A DNA stretch of 21,701 bases from Candidatus Gastranaerophilales bacterium (GTDB taxonomy: Bacteria > Cyanobacteriota > Vampirovibrionia > Gastranaerophilales > Gastranaerophilaceae): contig CANROV010000014.1 of the NCBI GenBank assembly GCA_947632315.1, forward strand, positions 1 through 21,701, written 5' to 3'. A program made the position numbers and the translations under genes. The notes beneath the pieces were generated by a model. The model was not told the origin of the DNA and made no database searches. It saw only the letters and a program-made list of their open reading frames with translations. This document shows, in pieces, positions 1 to 7,350 of the stretch. Within the stretch, counting starts at the first letter, position 1, and each line of letters begins with the position of its first letter.

Positions 1-3000
1 AATAATGTTAATACACTTCAACTATCCCAAGGAGCTGAAGTTGGACAAGAATCGGGATTAGTTCCTGCACAAAATAATAATGAACTTCAGTTTGTTAATG
101 CAGATTCTCAAAATATAGAAATGGTTGTTGATAATTCATTAGCCCAATTTATTGCACAACAAGCACAAAATGCAGGCGTTCAAGCTCAAACTGAGGGAGC
201 TGTTATCTCAGCTAACACAAATACGGCAGGTATTGCTTCTGTACATAGTACTGAAGTCCAAAATGTAACTTTTCAAAATAACTATGCACAGATTTCTTCT
301 GCAGTAATGACAAATGAAGAACTTGAATCTGCCGTTTTAAAAATATTAGAAAAAAATGAAGATTTTGAATATATAGCCAAAAGATATCCTACAGAAGATT
401 CAATGAAAAATTTTTGTTTTGGTTTTGTAAAAGCAATTAATTTTATATGTGAAAGACTGGAAACAAAAGGAGTTAATTTTTCACAACAGGCTGTATTAGA
501 TATTATGGAAGCAGGTGAATATACAAGACCTGAAAAATTATTACATGAACTTACAGGAATGTCTGATTTGCCATATATAGGTAAAGCCTACGTACTTGCA
601 CAATTAAAAAACTGTGGAGCGGTAACTAAAGAAAATATTGAAAAATATTCGCAAGAATTTCCTTTTTCATCTCAATTTACCTTTGCATATAATCTTAATA
701 AAAATAATGAAAATAACGAAGTCTTTAATGAAATTTTGAAAGATGCCGGATATAGTCAACAAGAAATAGATATAATCAATGATATAGCTGAAGCAATTAG
801 TAATAAAGGTTTGTCTGTTGATATTGTATCTGATATGGATTGGAAAAATATTGCGGATTATAATAAAGAATTCACTGAATTAAATCGTTTAGGAATGAAT
901 TATTCGGATATATTATTATATCAAGATAAATTTGATTATGATTCATTCTTAAAGGAACTTGGAGATAGTGAAGGATATAATGTTAAAATACAAGAATTGC
1001 AGAATAATGCAGGAGCAGAACTTGTTGCAACTAAGAATATTCCTTCATCATCTAATTCTCAAGGCGATAAAGTTAATGTATTAAAAATAATTACTATGAG
1101 CGAAGACGGTGCAATCAGAAAAAGTACTGCAGAAATACAAGGAGATAATGTTGAAACTTGGTATTATGGTAATGATAGAACAGTAATTTTAAATGAAATT
1201 CATAATGAAAAATACGTTGATATAGTTTCACAAATTGAAATTGTTAATAATGAAAATGGTGAACCGGATTATGTTTTGTATACAAAAGAATCTGATATGC
1301 TTCAAGGCGCTTATGAAACAATAAGATATGATTTAAAAAATTATCCGGAAGACATGAATGTTATTGAAGCTGTAGAAAATGGCACAATTCAAGGCGGAAG
1401 AACTCTGTCTTCCGTTTCATTTAAAGACGGATTAACTCAATATAAAGAAAATTATGAGTATGATAATTCTAAGATTAAAAGAAATTATACCCAAGAAGTT
1501 GATGAGACAGGTCAAGTTAAATATATAAAGTATAAATATGATATAGCTGATAATGAAGGCAGGCAGATGTTTTCACTGGAAAGAAGCTGGGCTGAGAATT
1601 CTGACGGAACAACTACCACAATAATAAACGGAAAGACTTATACCGCTTCATTTGATGATAAAACATATACTGTAACTATAACTCAAGATGACGGTTCTTT
1701 AACAACAATAGATTTTAGCAGCAGATTACAAGACTATGACCCTGATAACCGGTATCAAAGAGATACTTTTGGAAGTCAAGAAGTCATGCAGAAAGCATTC
1801 TTTGAATTTATAAAAACAGTTCCGGCAGACCAATTAATAAATCTTTCTAATTCTCCTAAGATAAATATTACAGATAATTTATCAAGTAATATTAATCTAA
1901 TGAATAATAACTTAAATACAGGATTAAATATTTCAATATTATCACATGAAATGGGTCATTTTATAGATTATTCCGAAAATAAAAATATGGAAACTATAAG
2001 TGAAAATCAAGAAGTTCTTGATATCTATAATGAAGAAATGAAAAGTTTTCAATCAAAATATCCTGAACTTGCACAAGAAATGGTTGAGTATTTTTCACAA
2101 ATAGACCAAGGAATTAATTCTTCCGGTTTAGCTGAACTTGTTGCAGAAACTAATATGCTTATGACAACATACGGTGTTAATGTTAGCGGAATTGAAGTAA
2201 GAAGTGAATATCTTGTCAGATATTTCCCTAAAACCACTGCCAAAATTGCCGAATTGTTAGGATACAATTTTAATATTTCTCCCGAAGTGGAAGAGTTCTT
2301 GATACAAAATGCAGAAAATATTAATACTACAACGCTTAAATATATTGATGAAGCAACAAATCAGATAAAAAATGAATTTGCCGATATTCAAACTATAAGT
2401 AATATAACCGGAAGAGCTAAAGGAATAGATTCTATTCTAAAAAAATTAGAGAAAAAATATAAATCCGGAAATGTTCAATATAATTCAGAAGAGTCTTGTA
2501 TAAAAGAAATATGCGACGCATACGGCACCAGAATCCAAATAGAACCTATTGATAGTGAAGAAGCTAAAGAGTTAATTGAAAGTTCTTTATATGATACAGG
2601 TATAAGCTATGAAGAATTTGTAAGTTATTTAGACGGAGATAAATCATCATTAAGTTCTTCCGATATTGAAAAAATTGAAGAAATAAAGTTTTCGGTACTT
2701 GATTTATTAAAAGAACATCAAACAAATGAAGTAGTTGAAAGATTAATAGATGCAATAGCTAACAAAAGAATAAAAATTACGCAATTAAACAATTATGGTG
2801 ATGAAATTGCTTCTTATTTCACTGCAAGTCAATTAGAAGATATAGCAAAGGCATATTATGATGCAACAGGAGAAAGACTTAAAATTACTTCTTTAGACAG
2901 CTTTGATAATGCTTCCGGTTCAAAAATTGATACAAATGGTGATTATGATTATAAGTTAAATTTAAAAACAGACGGTGCTGTTAAAGAATCAGGTTATGCG

Positions 3001-3366
3001 TCCTGTCAAATGAATGTTGAACATACTTTTGAAGACGGAACAAACGGTCACGGCGAACTCCAAATTAGAGGTACTTTGCTTAATAAGTTTGCTGATACAG
3101 AACATATACCTTATGATATCAGAACAGGTAAAATCACTGAAAAAAATAAAAAATATTCTGATATCTATAATATTATTAAAAATATGTCCGATGAAACATA
3201 TAATAAATATAATCAATTTTTAACAAAAACCTATCAATATTTAAGACTAAAAGAACTCGGAATAGAAATAACAAAACCTGTATTTGAAGAATCATCACTT
3301 ACGCCTCAGGAACTGCATTTATTAAGTCCCGAAGGATTAATTGAAATACATGCAAGAAAATTTTGA
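1..3366 (+). CDS. Large zincin plus RelA/SpoT-like domain protein, 5'-truncated by window
   Basis: The reading frame is open from base 1, so this is the C-terminal part (at least 1121 residues) of a larger protein. The ATG at 121 has no ribosome site and is probably internal. Numbering below starts at that Met. Residues 1-60 are Gln/Asn/Ala-rich and probably disordered. About 65-290 looks helical, and 330-570 is rich in beta strands with Tyr/Thr/Asp. A zincin motif HEMGH (H609, E610, H613, then FIDY) is followed by AELVAE (E672 or E676 as third ligand), the arrangement seen in anthrax lethal factor-type peptidases. From 764 comes a RelA/SpoT-like nucleotidyltransferase: GRAKGIDSILKKL (764-776), D799 before GTRI, SGYASCQ (Y959, Q963) and GELQIRG (E979, R983), then EHIPYD. 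No membrane span is visible in this part. A host-directed or competitor-directed effector is inferred. Both domain calls rest on motifs read by eye. The following 143-aa gene starts 48 bases downstream. Confidence 0.85.
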   Translation, partial: NNVNTLQLSQGAEVGQESGLVPAQNNNELQFVNADSQNIEMVVDNSLAQFIAQQAQNAGVQAQTEGAVISANTNTAGIASVHSTEVQNVTFQNNYAQISSAVMTNEELESAVLKILEKNEDFEYIAKRYPTEDSMKNFCFGFVKAINFICERLETKGVNFSQQAVLDIMEAGEYTRPEKLLHELTGMSDLPYIGKAYVLAQLKNCGAVTKENIEKYSQEFPFSSQFTFAYNLNKNNENNEVFNEILKDAGYSQQEIDIINDIAEAISNKGLSVDIVSDMDWKNIADYNKEFTELNRLGMNYSDILLYQDKFDYDSFLKELGDSEGYNVKIQELQNNAGAELVATKNIPSSSNSQGDKVNVLKIITMSEDGAIRKSTAEIQGDNVETWYYGNDRTVILNEIHNEKYVDIVSQIEIVNNENGEPDYVLYTKESDMLQGAYETIRYDLKNYPEDMNVIEAVENGTIQGGRTLSSVSFKDGLTQYKENYEYDNSKIKRNYTQEVDETGQVKYIKYKYDIADNEGRQMFSLERSWAENSDGTTTTIINGKTYTASFDDKTYTVTITQDDGSLTTIDFSSRLQDYDPDNRYQRDTFGSQEVMQKAFFEFIKTVPADQLINLSNSPKINITDNLSSNINLMNNNLNTGLNISILSHEMGHFIDYSENKNMETISENQEVLDIYNEEMKSFQSKYPELAQEMVEYFSQIDQGINSSGLAELVAETNMLMTTYGVNVSGIEVRSEYLVRYFPKTTAKIAELLGYNFNISPEVEEFLIQNAENINTTTLKYIDEATNQIKNEFADIQTISNITGRAKGIDSILKKLEKKYKSGNVQYNSEESCIKEICDAYGTRIQIEPIDSEEAKELIESSLYDTGISYEEFVSYLDGDKSSLSSSDIEKIEEIKFSVLDLLKEHQTNEVVERLIDAIANKRIKITQLNNYGDEIASYFTASQLEDIAKAYYDATGERLKITSLDSFDNASGSKIDTNGDYDYKLNLKTDGAVKESGYASCQMNVEHTFEDGTNGHGELQIRGTLLNKFADTEHIPYDIRTGKITEKNKKYSDIYNIIKNMSDETYNKYNQFLTKTYQYLRLKELGIEITKPVFEESSLTPQELHLLSPEGLIEIHARKF

Positions 3367-3394
3367 CAAAAAATAATTTTATAAGTTTTAAATA

Positions 3395-3403
3395 TGTTAT
3401 AAT
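3395..3403 (+). promoter_or_regulatory. Extended -10 promoter element (TGTTATAAT) just before the 143-aa gene
   Basis: TG at 3395-3396, one base, then a perfect TATAAT at 3398-3403 form an extended -10 box. No -35 box lies at normal distance; the TTGACA at 3363-3368 is 29 bases away. A start site 6-7 bases after the box would leave a leader of only about 5 bases before the ATG at 3415. That leader would exclude the AAGGA at 3404-3408, which otherwise looks like a well-placed ribosome site. Confidence 0.45.
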
Positions 3404-3414
3404 AAGGAAAAACT

Positions 3415-3846
3415 ATGAATGTAAACAATAATCAATTTAATACTGCATTTTCAAGTATAAAAAGAGAAAAACAAAAAACTATGACAAAAGATGAAATTAT
3501 GGATATTGTAGTTCCTAAAGCCTATAATTTACTTAGTCAAAGGGCTGAAAAAGAAGTGCCTGAAAACGGTAAATTCAGAAGAATATTTGTTGCATTTGAT
3601 ATCCCTGAAACTCGAAATGAAGCATTAATAAGTATTGAAAATGACGCTAAAGAACCTAATAGTATAAGAAGACTTGTAATCGGTGTTCACAGATTAAATA
3701 GTGACAGAGTTACTTCTAATTATATCTTTTACGGTACTAAAAAAGAAATTTTAGAATACTTAAAAAAACCTGAAATAAAATCTGATTTTACTAATACGGT
3801 TTATTCTCTTTCTAAATCTGTTGATGATTATTATTCTTCTTTATAA
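3415..3846 (+). CDS. Orphan 143-aa soluble protein
   Basis: I do not recognise a family. The protein is 143 aa, with no signal peptide or membrane segment. The N-terminal 20 residues are Asn-rich (begins MNVNNNQF), followed by a helical Lys/Glu stretch and a beta-rich core around residues 58-105 (FRRIFVAFDI, then RRLVIGVHRL and SNYIFYGT). The C-terminus is Ser-rich and probably helical. The ATG is supported by AAGGA six bases upstream, although an extended -10 box sits immediately before that. It lies 48 bases after the large zincin/RelA-SpoT gene in the same direction. A short gene directly after a toxin-like gene could be an immunity or chaperone partner, but nothing in the sequence itself shows this. 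Confidence 0.8.
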   Translation: MNVNNNQFNTAFSSIKREKQKTMTKDEIMDIVVPKAYNLLSQRAEKEVPENGKFRRIFVAFDIPETRNEALISIENDAKEPNSIRRLVIGVHRLNSDRVTSNYIFYGTKKEILEYLKKPEIKSDFTNTVYSLSKSVDDYYSSL

Positions 3847-3895
3847 TTGATTGCTGATTTTTTTTCATTAATAAATATTAAAAATAGAGCAATAA

Positions 3896-3904
3896 TGATA
3901 TAAT
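3896..3904 (+). promoter_or_regulatory. Extended -10 promoter element (TGATATAAT), apparently giving a leaderless mRNA
   Basis: TG at 3896-3897 plus TATAAT at 3899-3904 ends only eight bases before the ATG at 3913. No Shine-Dalgarno sequence lies between them. Transcription would begin at or next to the start codon. No good -35 box is seen. The octamer GCAATAAT (3889-3896) abuts the element. Confidence 0.45.
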
Positions 3905-3912
3905 TTAAAATA

Positions 3913-4905
3913 ATGACAAATATAAATCCATTTCAATTTATAAACAGTTTTATAAACGGATATAATACGGCAAAGATGTCAGATTTTAACAGCGGTCTGA
4001 TTGGGAAAAATGCCGGTCAAAATAATTCGCAGGATTTAACGTTTCAAAATATCTTGCCTCAGACAACAGAGCAATTAAGTAAAGCAACTGCCGAATTATC
4101 TTCTTTAAATCCGCAGGATACAATAAATATGCTTAAGGAATTACTTAATTTCCCTAAAAATATAGAACAGTTCTTAAGTAATTTAGCTGATAAATCAAAA
4201 GATATAAACATGAATACAGCTTTATTATTGTTATCATCAAACCTTGATATAAATGCATTATCAAAGTTACTTCAAACTAATTCAAAAGAAGCGTTGAGTA
4301 ATCTTTATCAAATGCTTGCTCAATTTAACCAAATGGGATTAACATTAAAAGATGAACAAATGACTGAAATATCAAAATTAATAGCATTTGTATCATCATC
4401 TTCAGTATCGGAAGTTCAAAGTATGAAAACATTAATGCTAATGTATTTGCCTTGGCTTCCTTTAACAGACCCGAATGCTTTTAAATTGGAAATTGAAAAA
4501 AAAGCTAATGATGATGTAAAAGGCTCTGATGATAGTGTGACTATATTAATAGCTACCGAAAATTACGGCAACCTTCAGGCTGATGTATATAAAACGGATA
4601 AAGACGGTATTCTTGTTAGTTTAATTACTTCTCAAACTTTTCCGCACAATGAATTGCTGGTCTTGATGAAGGAAGAAAGCAAAAAATATAATATAAATAT
4701 TAATTTTGATATAGCGGTTAAAGAAACTTTTAATAAAAAAGAACACGATAAATTTGAACATCAGGTTTCAATTAATACTGCTCCGGGGGTAAATTTGTTC
4801 TTGCTTTTAATTTCAAATTCTTTAATAAAAAATGTTCATATTGTTGATTCAAAGCAAAATCTTAGGGAAAAAAGAAAAGAGATGTTAGACAATGGCAAAA
4901 GTTAA
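3913..4905 (+). CDS. Orphan 330-aa protein, possible FliK-like C-terminal domain
   Basis: I do not recognise this protein with confidence. Residues 1-45 are Asn-rich and disordered-looking (begins MTNINPFQF). About 50-180 is helical, with Leu-rich stretches and many Gln/Asn/Ser. From about 190 to 285 there is an alpha/beta region: a VTILIATE strand, GNLQADVYKTDKDG, then SLITSQTF and a helix ending KKYNININFD. That order loosely recalls the C-terminal domain of flagellar hook-length control proteins (FliK), but the resemblance is weak and no flagellar gene is nearby. A hydrophobic patch, VNLFLLLISN, lies near residue 295. There is no Shine-Dalgarno sequence at the ATG; an extended -10 box eight bases upstream suggests a leaderless message. 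The last 14 bases overlap radA, so the two are probably co-transcribed and translationally coupled. Confidence 0.75.
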   Translation: MTNINPFQFINSFINGYNTAKMSDFNSGLIGKNAGQNNSQDLTFQNILPQTTEQLSKATAELSSLNPQDTINMLKELLNFPKNIEQFLSNLADKSKDINMNTALLLLSSNLDINALSKLLQTNSKEALSNLYQMLAQFNQMGLTLKDEQMTEISKLIAFVSSSSVSEVQSMKTLMLMYLPWLPLTDPNAFKLEIEKKANDDVKGSDDSVTILIATENYGNLQADVYKTDKDGILVSLITSQTFPHNELLVLMKEESKKYNININFDIAVKETFNKKEHDKFEHQVSINTAPGVNLFLLLISNSLIKNVHIVDSKQNLREKRKEMLDNGKS

Positions 4906-6268
4906 AACGAAGTGGGTATGTCAAAATTGCGGGTATGAAACTCCGAAATATATAGGGAAGTGTCCTGATTGCGGAAGCTGGGGTACGTTAATGGAGGAAA
5001 CGGAAGTCAGGTCGTCTGTTACATCGGCTCAGAGTGTTGTTCTTGATAACGGGCCTGTCAGTTTGATTAATGAAATTGAAATAACCGAAAGTATAAAACT
5101 GCCCACAGGATTTGAAGAATTGGACAGAGTCTTAGGAGGCGGACTTGTTCAGGGTTCATTGGTGCTTTTAGCGGGTGACCCCGGAATAGGCAAATCTACT
5201 CTTATTCTTCAAACCGCAGGTAATATTTGCACTTCGGGTAAAAAACTTTTATACGTTTGTGCCGAAGAATCAGGTTCACAGGTTAAGCTTCGTGCGCAAA
5301 GATTAAATGTCAACTCCGATAAGCTGTATGTTTATTCTCAAACCAATCTGGAAGCTGTTATTAATCAAATTGATGAAATTAAACCTGAAATTTTGGTTAT
5401 AGATTCAATCCAGTCAGTTTATACCTCTGAGATTACAAGTTCTTCGGGAAGTGTATCTCAAATAAGAGAGTGTACAAATATTTTAATGAATATTGCAAAA
5501 AATAAGAATATTACCGTAATAGTAATCGGGCATGTGACGAAAGACGGGAATATAGCAGGCCCTAAGGTTTTAGAACACATGGTAGATACCGTAATATATT
5601 TTGAAGGAGATAAATATAAATCGCAAAGGCTTTTAAGGTCAATAAAAAACAGGTTTGGTTCGACAAATGAAATAGGTGTTTTTAATATGGCAGAAAACGG
5701 CTTGGAGGAGGTAACAAATCCGAGTGAATTATTTATGAAAGAAAGAACTGATATATCATCCCCCGGAAGTGTCATTATAGCTTCAAGTGAAGGAACAAGA
5801 GCGTTATTGGTAGAAGTGCAGGCTTTAGTCGGAGCGACTTCATATCCCTCTCCAAGACGTGTATCAACGGGGCTTGAATTTAACAGACTTCTGCAAATAA
5901 TAGCTGTACTTGAAAAAAGGATAGGATTAAATCTTTCAAAACATGATGTATATGTAAATGTTACGGGCGGAATAGAAATAGACGAACCTGCGGCGGATTT
6001 AGGCATAGCACTTGCTATTGCTACCTGCTACAGAAATGTAGTGGTAGACCCTAATTGTGTAATTATAGGTGAAGTAAGTTTATCAGGTGATATAAGAAAT
6101 GTATCTAATCTTGAAAAACGTATATATGAGGCTCAAAAACTCGGGTTTAAAAAGGTAATAATCCCTAAACTGAATAAAAAATTGTCCGATAATTATAATA
6201 TCGAAATTATTCAGGTATCAAGATTAATTGATGCAATTACAGCTTGTGTTTCAAAGCAAAAAGCATAA
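4892..6268 (+). CDS. radA: DNA repair protein RadA (Sms)
   Basis: RadA is a RecA-like ATPase and helicase that promotes branch migration and processing of recombination intermediates in the cytoplasm. At 458 aa the protein is full length for the family. Domains in order: an N-terminal C4 zinc finger (C10, C13, C24, C27), a RecA-like core with Walker A GDPGIGKS (95-102), Walker B ILVIDS (167-172) and the family-defining KNRFG motif (252-256), then a Lon-protease-like C-terminal domain without a catalytic site. The start codon overlaps the end of the upstream orphan by 14 bases, so it is probably translated by coupling, and no independent promoter is needed. Its stop lies three bases from the convergent thrC stop, with no terminator between them. 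The identification is firm. Confidence 0.98.
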   Translation: MAKVKTKWVCQNCGYETPKYIGKCPDCGSWGTLMEETEVRSSVTSAQSVVLDNGPVSLINEIEITESIKLPTGFEELDRVLGGGLVQGSLVLLAGDPGIGKSTLILQTAGNICTSGKKLLYVCAEESGSQVKLRAQRLNVNSDKLYVYSQTNLEAVINQIDEIKPEILVIDSIQSVYTSEITSSSGSVSQIRECTNILMNIAKNKNITVIVIGHVTKDGNIAGPKVLEHMVDTVIYFEGDKYKSQRLLRSIKNRFGSTNEIGVFNMAENGLEEVTNPSELFMKERTDISSPGSVIIASSEGTRALLVEVQALVGATSYPSPRRVSTGLEFNRLLQIIAVLEKRIGLNLSKHDVYVNVTGGIEIDEPAADLGIALAIATCYRNVVVDPNCVIIGEVSLSGDIRNVSNLEKRIYEAQKLGFKKVIIPKLNKKLSDNYNIEIIQVSRLIDAITACVSKQKA

Positions 6269-6271
6269 ATT

Positions 6272-7339
6272 TTACAGATTAATAACTTTTAAAATCTCAT
6301 GTAAATCAGCTTTTGTCTTTTTAACCTCCGCATTTGAGTACTTAATGGCACTATCGGGGTCTTTTAACCCATTTCCTGTCAGAATGCAGACAGAAGTGGA
6401 ATTTTCATTAATAAGTCCCGATTTATTAGCTTTTATTAAGCCTGCAACGGAAGCAGCACTTCCCGGTTCCGCCAATATACCTTCACAAGAAGCCATAAGT
6501 CTGTAAGCTTCAATAATTTCTTCATCTGAAACACAATCAATTTTTCCGTTTGATAAATCTCTTGCACGTTCAGCTTGTTTCCAGCTTGCAGGATTACCTA
6601 TTCTAATAGCTGTAGCAATAGTTTCGGGATGTAAAATTCTTTCACCTCTAACAATAGCTGCAGCGCCTTCAGCTTCATACCCCATCATTTTAGGGAGGTG
6701 AGAAGATTTTTTCAGTGCAAAAAATTCTTCATATCCTTTAAAGTATGCGGTTATATTTCCTGCATTACCTACTGGGATAAAATGATAATCAGGTGCGTCG
6801 CCTAATGCTTCAATAATTTCAAATGCACCTGTTTTCTGACCTTCAATTCTGTAAGGGTTAACGGAATTAACAAGAGTAATAGGCGCATTTTTAGAAATTT
6901 CAATAACCATTTCAAGAGCTTCATCAAAATTTCCTTGAATAGCAATAATTTCAGCACCGTACATCATCGCTTGAGAAAGTTTTCCCAGTGCAATATATCC
7001 GTCAGGAATTAAAACAAAGACTCTGACTCCTGCTTTAGCGCCGTAAGCAGCGGCTGCAGCACTGGTATTCCCTGTTGAAGCACAAATAATAGCTTTTGAA
7101 CCGTCTTCAACAGCTTTGGTAACTGCCATTGTCATGCCTCTGTCTTTAAAGCTCCCCGTAGGGTTTGAACCTTCATATTTCAAATATAAATTACCTTTTA
7201 ACCCGATTTTTTTAGCTAAATTATCGGCTTTAATTAATGGAGTATTTCCTTCATTTAATGTAATAACAGGTGTTTTATCGGTAACAGGCAAATATTGTCT
7301 GTATTTATTAATTAATCCCTGATAATGATTTTTTTCCAT
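6272..7339 (-). CDS. thrC: Threonine synthase
   Basis: Threonine synthase converts O-phosphohomoserine to threonine with pyridoxal phosphate, the last step of threonine synthesis. At 355 aa it belongs to the shorter bacterial type. The PLP lysine is K65 in SFKDRG (63-68), preceded by the LKYEGSNPTGS substrate and phosphate region. The phosphate-binding segment ASTGNTSAAAAAYGA follows at about residue 88. The end of the fold is marked by CEGILAEPGSAAS and a late ILTGNGLKD segment. It is the second gene of a hom-thrC operon with an eight-base gap. Its AGGAG ribosome site overlaps the hom stop codon, favouring coupled translation. Homoserine kinase (thrB) is not adjacent. Convergent with radA. 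Confidence 0.97.
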   Translation of the reverse strand: MEKNHYQGLINKYRQYLPVTDKTPVITLNEGNTPLIKADNLAKKIGLKGNLYLKYEGSNPTGSFKDRGMTMAVTKAVEDGSKAIICASTGNTSAAAAAYGAKAGVRVFVLIPDGYIALGKLSQAMMYGAEIIAIQGNFDEALEMVIEISKNAPITLVNSVNPYRIEGQKTGAFEIIEALGDAPDYHFIPVGNAGNITAYFKGYEEFFALKKSSHLPKMMGYEAEGAAAIVRGERILHPETIATAIRIGNPASWKQAERARDLSNGKIDCVSDEEIIEAYRLMASCEGILAEPGSAASVAGLIKANKSGLINENSTSVCILTGNGLKDPDSAIKYSNAEVKKTKADLHEILKVINL

Positions 7340-7344
7340 AAATT

Positions 7345-7350
7345 CTCCTA
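7345..7350 (-). promoter_or_regulatory. thrC ribosome binding site overlapping the hom stop codon
   Basis: On the minus strand TAGGAG combines the hom stop (TAG, 7348-7350) with the thrC AGGAG (7345-7349), five bases before the thrC ATG. The hom and thrC initiation regions are identical over 13 bases (AGGAGAATTTATG). This points to coupled, roughly equal translation of the two enzymes. Confidence 0.75.

Noticed and set aside
121..123. ATG at 121 as the start of the large zincin/RelA-SpoT gene
   Set aside because: The frame is open from base 1, no ribosome site precedes this ATG, and the residues before it have the same Gln/Asn-rich composition as those after it.
3363..3403. TTGACA (3363-3368) as the -35 partner of TATAAT (3398-3403)
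   Set aside because: The spacing is 29 bases, far beyond 16-18. The hexamer also spans the stop codon of the upstream gene.
5458..6006. 182-codon open frame on the minus strand
   Set aside because: It lies entirely inside radA, whose domains are intact. It has no ribosome site and its product has no recognisable feature.
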